DNA of 64,000 nucleotides, from NCBI GenBank assembly GCA_025267735.1, contig CM046308.1, forward strand, positions 39,297,267-39,361,266, written 5' to 3'. The translations under genes and the position numbers were made by a program. The notes beneath the pieces were generated by a model that saw only the letters and a list, made by a program, of their open reading frames with translations, made no database searches and was not told where the DNA came from. Shown here in pieces: positions 56,125-64,000 of the stretch (positions are counted from its first letter, which is position 1; each line of letters begins with the position of its first letter). The DNA comes from Mactra quadrangularis (taxonomy: Eukaryota > Mollusca > Bivalvia > Venerida > Mactridae).

Positions 56125-56817
56125 TAACTCCGTTCAAAAACCAACCAAGTCACGTGCAGTCTAATCGTCCGTTTGATTGGTCGGACAAACTTGTAAATTT
56201 TAAACGGAAATGATGGAACGCCATTTTCAATTGGCAAAATGGAAAAAAATGTTTTTTTTTCATAGCTAGTCGTGGAATTTATACAATAAAACAATAAAAA
56301 GGTCAGTTGGTTTGTTAAACAATTCGTTTTTCCTTGATCCGTCGTGAGACTAAACCTTCGTTGTTATATATTGATGATTGCATTAGAGAAAATACTCTGA
56401 GCGGGCTCTACACAGCAAGAATAAAATTTGGCCATTTTTGGGTATTTTTTTTGGAGTGAGAGGACAAGTCGCTTGAGGTGCACTTTAAGTTTACACAGAT
56501 TTTTTTCATAATTTTGTTTCAAGATTACTTTTTAGGGCTACGGGAGTTTAGTCAAAATATGAACCAATGTTGGCCATGTCTGTATTTATTATTTATTCAA
56601 GATGATTGTTTTTTAAGTCGGTTTCGCGCTTGAATCTCCATTACACACCAAGTTTGTTTACTTATTATTGTCGAAAAACGTGAAACACAGACAAAAGTCG
56701 AAAAACGTGAAACACAGACAAAATCCTACTGATCCTTGTACAGCGTTGTGATGGTAATATACTTATGTGTTAGCTTTGTAGAAATGAATTGGAATTTAAA
56801 TACAAATATTGGAGTTA

Positions 56818-56924
56818 AAATGTGTTAACTGTAAACATCATTTTCTCAAAGGGTGTGAGTCAACTAATCAAAAATGTTGTAGAATAGAATGTAAACATTC
56901 TATAGATAGTCTAGGATTACATAG
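56818..56924 (+). pseudogene. Short Cys-rich reading frame interrupted by a MITE
   Basis: After a stop near 56803 the frame reads LELKCVNCKHHFLKGCE and continues with a CC and a CKH motif up to the TA at 56925, where the MITE 56927-57170 is inserted. The same frame stays open for about 20 codons after the MITE. I cannot assign a family; it may be a fragment of an old gene or element. Confidence 0.25.
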
Positions 56925-56926
56925 TA

Positions 56927-57170
56927 TTGTTCGTTTTTTCTCAACTGTCAAAACATGAATAACTTCACGGTGAATGCGTTTGTTAAAATTATTGCCGTAA
57001 TACACCCATGAGTTTCCGAAAGTGTGTATTATGATTGAGTAAAGCTTCTTATGCCGTATGATAAGTTTTAGTCAAGATAGTTTTAATAAAAATTAGGCCG
57101 CCAGTACAAAACAATGCTGTCAGTCACCGTGAAATTATTCAAGCTTTGACAGTTGAGAAAAAACAGACAA
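56927..57170. mobile_element. Tc1/mariner-like MITE, copy 2 (244 bp)
   Basis: Same family and orientation as 55877-56124, TA-flanked (56925-56926 and 57171-57172). A third, truncated copy (terminal part only) occurs at about 57224-57266. Confidence 0.82.
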
Positions 57171-57601
57171 TACACTAGTGTCCCAAGTTATCCTGAATGA
57201 CCTATCAAAAGACGGACTGAAATTGTTCGTTTCTTCTCAACTGTCAAAACATTAATAATTTCAGTATAATACCCTCGTGATGGATTCAATCGTATTATTT
57301 TCCAAATTTTATAAATATTTATTAGCCTAGCATTTAAAGTGTAGAGAATTTTGTAAAAACAAACGTGTCTATGTGATAGACACAGATGATCGAGTCAAAA
57401 TAATAAAACAGAATTTTCGCTGTGTAAAGAATGTAAAGAATGATACTAATGCAGTGAAGTTGATTTTCCCTCTATTGTTTGTATTATTTGTCTTGTCTGT
57501 TTTAGTGTGTAGTAAATTATTTTTATTTGTTTTGTCTCAATTTGGGAGCATTAAAATGATTGATATCAGTAAATGAATATCATTAGATGTAGATTTTATA
57601 C

Positions 57602-57722
57602 CAGGGCTCGAATTTAACAAAAAAAATCGACTTGCAAATTTTTGCGAGTTGATTTTATTTCAACTCGCTTTTTCAAAAACCACTCGCATTTTGCGAGTTT
57701 GCGATCTTAAATTCGAGCCCTG
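57602..57722. mobile_element. hAT-like MITE (121 bp) with perfect 8-bp duplication
   Basis: Nearly palindromic: cagggctcgaatttaa / ttaaattcgagccctg termini, with gcgagttg/caactcgc inner repeats. Target duplication ttttatac at 57594-57601 and 57723-57730. Confidence 0.88.
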
Positions 57723-58330
57723 TTTTATACTCTTTAAGAAAATATATATCTTTTTTAGATTGATAAACCTAAATTATAATGCAAACATCTTATATTGCAG
57801 AGTTCTCATCACATTTCAAGATGAGTTTGATTACAAAATAGTCTCCAGGGCAACAGTGAAAGTTGCTGTGAAATATGTGGAACAATTATGATCACAAAAA
57901 TCTTTGGCTTTTGGCCTGTATGGTAAGTCGATAATTTTACTGTTTTTATCCCCAAAATTCTTGTACCCACTTAATTGTTGGCCCGGTCATATATTGACGT
58001 ACATGTGTTAGATTCCTTTTGTAATTTAGTGCCTATTACTGAACACCTTAATTATCTTGCTTATCATAGCTTAACTACAGATTTTAATTGACGACTTCAT
58101 TAAGGGCTTGTATTTCATATACGTGTACATGTATATGGAAAAAGTATTGATTCAAAATATAATTATGGCTAGATAAAACTTGCCATAATTAATTTAGAAC
58201 TCCTAATCTTCGCTGCTAAAAGTATAAAAAATATATACATTGTATATTGATAGTTTTTTATTTAGCTAGCAGAGACGGCTTGTCTTGAAGTAAAACATTG
58301 TAGAAGTAATAATCAACCAACTGTATTTTA

Positions 58331-58794
58331 TTGGGGTGTAACGGTTAACCGATATACCGGTTAATATTGCAATACGACTTCTGACGGTTTTTATCTGGTT
58401 CATTTTTCTCTGAACAGGTTTTTCTAGTTATGTTCCATACTGATTGTTTTTATCAGAGTCTGAAATTTAAATGTTTGAATAAATGTTTGAATAAATGTTA
58501 AAATGTGTTCGGAGACTTGAAATATTTTTCGTAAAGTGAGAGAATAATTATCTTTAAAAGTCCATTCAAAACCTCTTTTCTTACTTATTCAAACATTTGC
58601 GTAATACGTGTAGATCATTTGAAAATACAAATATCTATGTACAATGTTGATAAAATTAAGATTTTGCACGTGCATTAATTTATGCTATGCATGTATTCGC
58701 AAAGAACAACATATGTATTGCAATATATTGCAATACGGGTTTCGTGTATTGCAATATATTGCAATAGGGTTTTTACCGTATTGTTACACCCCTA
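58331..58794. mobile_element. hAT-like non-autonomous element (464 bp) with perfect 8-bp duplication
   Basis: Ends are ttggggtgtaac / gttacacccccta-like (right end reads gttacacccct then a). The 8-bp repeat gtatttta lies at 58323-58330 and 58795-58802. Inside the right end are several copies of attgcaatat. Confidence 0.82.
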
Positions 58795-58811
58795 GTATTT
58801 TAGTCTTCAAT

Positions 58812-59058
58812 TTCATGCTTATGCACGATATCTGACTTTATTGTTATTATCCCAAGTAATTTCCTGGGAAGGGGAATATTTTACAGTGATTTTTTTGCAG
58901 CTGACATATAAGCTCATCGGAAATAAACCACCCTCACAGGTATCCACTCTCACTAGGATGGAAGTTCATGTTCAAAACAATCCGCAGTGTCTTTGTTGGG
59001 TTCGGACCTTGAACTTCTCGACCCCTATGTGCCTCCAACAACTGGACTAATGTTGCTA
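58812..59058 (+). repeat. Dispersed repeat family C, copy 2
   Basis: Related to 13960-14225 as described there, with tgcagctgacatataagctc and ctcgacccctatgtgcctcc; diverged. Confidence 0.5.
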
Positions 59059-60103
59059 TAAATTAATTAAGAATAACGGTCTTTGATAGCCTGTCCTTTG
59101 TCTAATATAACCCTTAATCATAATAGATAATATGACCTCATTACCCGTCGACTGTTTAACAAGGGGGATAATCCAATTATATTATTTTAGTTATATGTGT
59201 AGCGTTCGTCTCCCTTTATTCTTTCAAATTGGACGTCATGTTTGACAGCAAATTATTTTAGTTACATGCAATTTGTTGTTTTTTTAATTGATTAAAGTTA
59301 AGATAAAAAGTTATCACTTCTTTGTTATTTTTCTAGGTATACAATGATATTATGAGTGAAGATTGTACCCAATATGGTTATAAGAGGTTTAAAATGGTTG
59401 TTAGCAAATGATTTAAAAAAAATACCAACTTATATGGCCAGCAATAAAAAAGCTAAGTATCATTGTTTATAATATATTTACAAATAACTATTTGATAAAT
59501 ATTTCTATTTGATTTTGAAGCAAGTAATCACAATATTTCTTTAAACGACTTAAAATCAGCGCCATTGACCTGATCGGTTTTGAAATAATCAGGATAAATA
59601 GTGACTGTATGAAATGGAAGTAAATTATAATATGGGTTATTGGTTGGATAAAACCAATTTAGTTAACAATCAACTTTATGTCACATTAATGTATGATGCA
59701 ACACTTGTACTTGAAATATTCAAGTTACCTTATATTGTTGTTAGAATAGTTCATCAAATTAATTTGCAACTATTCTTTGATTTTTTTTGCTGTATTTGCT
59801 ACATTTGTCACAAAGCACTGTATCCATTTCTCGACTTTTAACGAGGACGTCTAGTCTGCCTTGTTACCAACATCAAGGCCAAAAAAGCTATGTTCGTTGT
59901 TATAATTGCTTTCACATGGTAACTTATCGAGATATTGAATGGCCACAAAAACACCATAAGTTCATACCTATTATAACTACATTTGTATTTCTGTTTTGCT
60001 GAAAAAACACGCACACATATCAGAAATAATAACTGAAATCAAATCTTCACAACTGATGTCATTATTTCTATCTTTGTCACTTTATGACACAATTAGGACA
60101 CAA

Positions 60104-60316
60104 CAAGTTGATCATATGTTCTATGGATTTTTTGGGGGGAAAAATGGGGCGAGCGAGCGAAGAAAACAAAAGTCTTTATTCACTTACTTTCTTTATATAG
60201 CGGTTTGACCAAATTTTTATGGGCGAGCGAGGAAATAAAAATATTTTTTTTGTGTAAAAACCGTCAAAATTAAGGTGCAAGCGAATCCATAGAACATATG
60301 ATCAATTTGTTGTAGC
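60104..60316. mobile_element. MITE (about 210 bp) with about 30-bp terminal inverted repeats
   Basis: The left terminus contains ttgatcatatgttctatgga; the right is its reverse complement followed by atttgttgt. Interior direct repeats of gggcgagcga occur about 80 bp apart. It sits at the left edge of the satellite region. Confidence 0.72.
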
Positions 60317-60629
60317 CTTACACAATGTATTTTCTAACTCGCATTAGATACAGATGTCTTTTTTCTATATCGCTGTGTTTTCTGCCCTCTTATGAGAGGG
60401 TCTCGAAGCGATATTTCTGTTGTTATAATCTTTCTTCCTTGTTGATTGAAACACATAATAAATGAGTATTACTTATTTCAAACACCAAACTTCGTATAAT
60501 TAATTTCTTTGACACACTAACTCTCGAAATGAGATATTCCATTTTCAAAAAAAAACATCACATCTTTCTTTCTGTGTCATTGTAATACCCACTAGGTAAA
60601 AACAAAAGATAACCCCAAAACCATAAAAT

Positions 60630-61980
60630 GTATTTATTTCTATCTTTGTCGCTGTATGACACACAAACTCACGAAATAAGATATTTTATTCCCACAAAAC
60701 AGCACATCTATTGCTTTCCTTCTTCTTGTGTCATTGTAGGATTTAAAGACCCACTAGGTAACCATTAAACCATAAAATGTTCTTTGTTTCTATCTTTGTC
60801 GCTGTATGACACCCTCACCAAAATAAGATATTTTATTCCCACAAAACAGCACATCTTGGTTTCTTTCTTCTTGTGTCATTTTTCCCACAGGCACACTTGG
60901 TAAGTATTTATGAAAGCAATTAAACCTTAATGTTTTTTTTGTTTCTTTCTTTGTCTCTGTATTACACACAAACTCACCAAAATAAGATATTTTATTCCCA
61001 CAAAACAGCACATCTTGGTTTCTTTCTTCTTGTGTCTTTTTGCCCACAGGCACGCTTGGTAAGTATTTATGAAAGCCATTAAACCTTATTGTTTTTTTGT
61101 GTCTATCTTTGTCGCTGTATGACACACACACTCACGAAATAAGATATTTTATTCCCACAAAACAGCACATCTATTGTTTTCCTTCTTCTTGTGTCATTGT
61201 ATGATTTAAAGACCCACTAGGTAACCATTAAACCATAAAATGTTCTTTGTTTCTATCTTTGTCGCTGTATGACACACAAGCTCACGAAATTAAATATTTT
61301 ATTCTCCCAAAACACCACACTTATTGTTTTCTTTCTTCCTGTGTCATTGTATTACCCACCTGCCCACATGGTAAGTATTTAAAAAATGTCATAACACCAC
61401 AAATGTTCTATGTTTCTATCTTCGTCACTGTCTGACACACATAAACTCGCACTATAATATATTTAATTCCCACAAAACAGCACATCTATTGTTTTTTTCT
61501 GTGTCATTGTATTACCCGCTAGATTAGTATAAACAAAAAAAACTAAAACCAAACAAATGTTCTTTGTTTCTATCTTTGTCGCTGTATGACACACAATCTC
61601 ACAAAATGGGAAATTCCATTACCACAAAACAGCACTTCTATTCTTTAATATCTATATCTAATATCTGTCTGTGTCATTGTTTCACTGACTAGGTAAGTAT
61701 TTAAGTATTCAAACGATAAAATGTTTTTGTTTCTATTTTTGTCGCTGTATGACACACAAATAAGTAAAATTGTTCAACACAACTGTTGATATCATTTCTA
61801 TCTTTGTCGCTGTATGACCTTTATAAAGCATAGGTATTTTTTTATTTGTTCGGGACGCCAGCCAGTTCCTTTGTCGTTGTATGACTACAATGCCCTCTAT
61901 AAACAATACTGGTTGGCCACAAACACAAAAACTGGTGTTTAAATTTCTTTCCTTGTCTCTATCTGTGATACACAAACGTG
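60630..61980. repeat. Satellite-like array, about 150-160 bp unit
   Basis: At least nine units marked by ctatctttgtcgctgtatga, followed by cacacaaactcacgaaataa-like sequence, ttattcccacaaaacagcac and a cttcttgtgtcat block. Unit starts are near 60638, 60785, 60949, 61101, 61250, 61413, 61567, 61731 and 61796; the last ones are shortened. A related marker also occurs near 60066. Minus-strand ORFs 60790-61131 and 61733-61975 are repeat-driven. Confidence 0.88.
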
Positions 61981-61989
61981 CTCATTAAA

Positions 61990-63470
61990 TTCTATCCTAT
62001 ACGACAATTGGTCAGATGGAAGAAAATGGCCACCATACAGAGGATAAAAGGATTAAGATTCCGCTATTGCTCGTATGTTTTACGTTTGGTTTAATCTATG
62101 TCACTCAATGAAAGGATCCGAGTTGTTAAGTTGACATTACCTCTTTGTCGGAGATACTGCTTGATAAGATTACAAAAAGAAATACAAAATTAATGTCTGG
62201 TTGCACCAGCAGAATTACTGTATATCAATTTTCTGTTGGAAAAATACTTTAAAACACTTGGCACCAAAAATAATAACGATAGTAAACTGTAGTCTGAGCA
62301 CTATTTCAATATTCATAAGGTAACTTAAGAAATCCCTCGTGTACAAAATATCTGTACTAAAGGGTAAGGTCAAGATGTTTCTTTATTAGGGTGGATGGTT
62401 TTGTAAGTGATTGACATTGCACGGACTTGTTGACTCATTGCGCCAGGAAAGCACCTGTCATTGTTCTGGTCATCTAATGATTATTGTTTATATGTATGTG
62501 CTCAGTCCTACTTATGCCGTATAAGTAGGCTTAATGCATTAAGTTTTACCTTTGGTCATTAATAAGAAGTTTCAAAATTAAATATGACAAAATTCAGCTA
62601 GGTTAAGGTACTGGTACTGGTATAGGGTGCCAAATGTACCTCCCACACCAAGATGGATGTGGGCGAGCACATCTTTGAACAATTTTCTGCCGGTGGTCAG
62701 TAGGTCTTATACTTCCTTGTTGCTCCTAACCGAGTAATCGGGAGGTATATTTTTTGCCGGTCAGCGATGACAAAGACATTACTGGTTATTGAGATCCAAT
62801 TGGTTGGCTTGTCTGGTTAATCACTTACAAGGTCATCACTATCACCATATATGTAAACAAAAAACATTGAAAATGATAACTTCATTGTCAAAACACAAGT
62901 AGAACATTGAGTGTTCTATTAGGTTAAAGTACCTTTACATAATGTAAGAACTATATCTCCTGTATCCTTAACTGGCCAGTAAGATAGAACTATCCTAACT
63001 TCATCAAGCACTGACAATAGTGTGCCACTGGTTATAACTGTGATATATTTACGAGATCCTCATTGGACTATTAAGTATATTTCTGTACGGTTAAATAAAC
63101 AATGTCACATCACAAAATTAAATATTTCTAGACAAATGATGCACAACGTATAATCATTCACATAATAACCATGATTATCATAAGAATATATTTATTGCTA
63201 GTTTCTGAGAAATAAAGTTATCACCATTAGTTATCATACAAAGTAGACATATAGTCTACTGGATGTACAATGTATACAGAAAGTCTGACACTTGTATGCG
63301 CATCTTACAAAAGGTAGAGTACTTACTGAAGGTATCCTTAGTTATGTTTACTTCTATCTAACTCTTTCTTTTTCATATCAGCCTCTATATTCAACGCAGT
63401 AGTCAAAAGTTTAGAAAACTACAACTTCTCTACTCCATTCATCATGTTATCTTCGTTTGTATCAGGAAAC
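61990..63470. other. Intergenic stretch, nothing recognised
   Basis: Between the satellite and the 18-bp array I see no gene or clear repeat. A less AT-rich patch at about 62600-62790 contains gtacctcccacacc and an inverted-looking gggaggtatat but no defined element. Confidence 0.5.
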
Positions 63471-63499
63471 TGATAGTAATGCCCAAAAAAAGTGGCTAT

Positions 63500-64000
63500 T
63501 CTATACCAGTATATTGCATTAAACATATTCTATGCATTAATCATACTCTGTTCATTAAACATACTCTATTCATTAAACATTCTCCATTCATTGAACATTT
63601 CCATTTACTAAACATATTCTATTCATTAAACATATTCTATTCATTAAACATTCTCTATTCATTAAATACACCCTATTCATTAAACATATTCTGTTCATTA
63701 AACATACTCTATCCATTAAACATTCTCTATCCATTAAACATAATTATTCTATTCATAAAACATTTCTATTCATTAAATACACTCTATGCATTAAACATAT
63801 TCTATCTATTAAACATACCTTATCCATTAAACATTCTCTATCCATAAAACATTCTCTATGCATTAAACATAATTATTCTATTCATTAAACACACCCTATT
63901 CATTGAACATTTCTTTGCATTAAACATTCTCTATCCATTAAACATACTCGTTGCATTAAACATACTCTTTGCATTAAACATACTCTTTGCATTAAACATA
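63500..64000. repeat. 18-bp minisatellite running off the right edge
   Basis: About 27 units of cattaaacatattctatt and variants. The plus-strand ORF 63479-63847 (repeated SLNILY) is a consequence of the 18-bp period. Confidence 0.9.

Noticed and set aside
55866..56294. 142 aa minus-strand ORF as a gene
   Set aside because: More than half of it lies in a MITE that recurs 1 kb away; no domain recognised.
60790..61131. 113 aa minus-strand ORF with an internal repeat
   Set aside because: Two satellite units read in frame.
63479..63847. 122 aa ORF with repeated SLNILY
   Set aside because: Product of the 18-bp minisatellite.

Overview
The window looks like a stretch of an AT-rich animal nuclear genome. 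I infer a lophotrochozoan, most likely a mollusc. The evidence is spliced genes with canonical GT/AG introns, proteins of metazoan type (a ZNF330/NOA36 orthologue and a GRAF-family RhoGAP), tRNA-derived SINEs, and a very dense load of small non-autonomous DNA transposons. The species cannot be named from sequence alone.

Only two genes can be supported. (1) On the minus strand, the 5' end of a GRAF/ARHGAP26-10-42-type gene: exon 1 at 38514-38667 and exon 2 at 27661-27756, encoding the start of the BAR domain. The remaining exons were not found and presumably lie left of the window. (2) On the plus strand, a complete nine-exon ZNF330 orthologue (41114-51695, 329 codons plus stop). The two genes are head to head and about 2.4 kb apart. 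The gap holds a decayed C48/Ulp1-type cysteine protease gene (about 39121-40190) and a small palindromic element. An NRF1-like and an ETS-like site lie about 70-110 bp upstream of the GRAF start codon.

Layout. 1-27.6 kb: intronic or intergenic DNA left of GRAF exon 2, made of SINEs, MITEs and short palindromes, with one unrecognised 100-163 aa ORF on the minus strand at 12638-13129. 27.8-38.5 kb: GRAF intron 1, holding several SINEs, a SINE split by a hAT-type MITE, and two Foldback-like elements. The larger of these (33267-38331) is a 5 kb palindrome whose arms are built from a 27-bp tandem repeat, flanked by a perfect 9-bp duplication. The smaller (31811-32716) has the same architecture with a 22-bp unit and its own perfect 9-bp duplication. 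41.1-51.7 kb: ZNF330, with introns containing SINEs, hAT-like MITEs, a low-complexity tract and a 35-bp minisatellite. 51.8-64 kb: intergenic DNA with MITEs (several with perfect target-site duplications), a roughly 150-160 bp satellite (60.6-62.0 kb) and an 18-bp minisatellite running off the right edge.

The most interesting signal is the pair of Foldback-like elements in GRAF intron 1. Long, nearly identical inverted repeats made of internal tandem repeats plus 9-bp target duplications are the hallmarks of Drosophila FB elements and the Mutator (MULE) superfamily. Most open reading frames elsewhere are chance or repeat-driven and are not annotated as genes.
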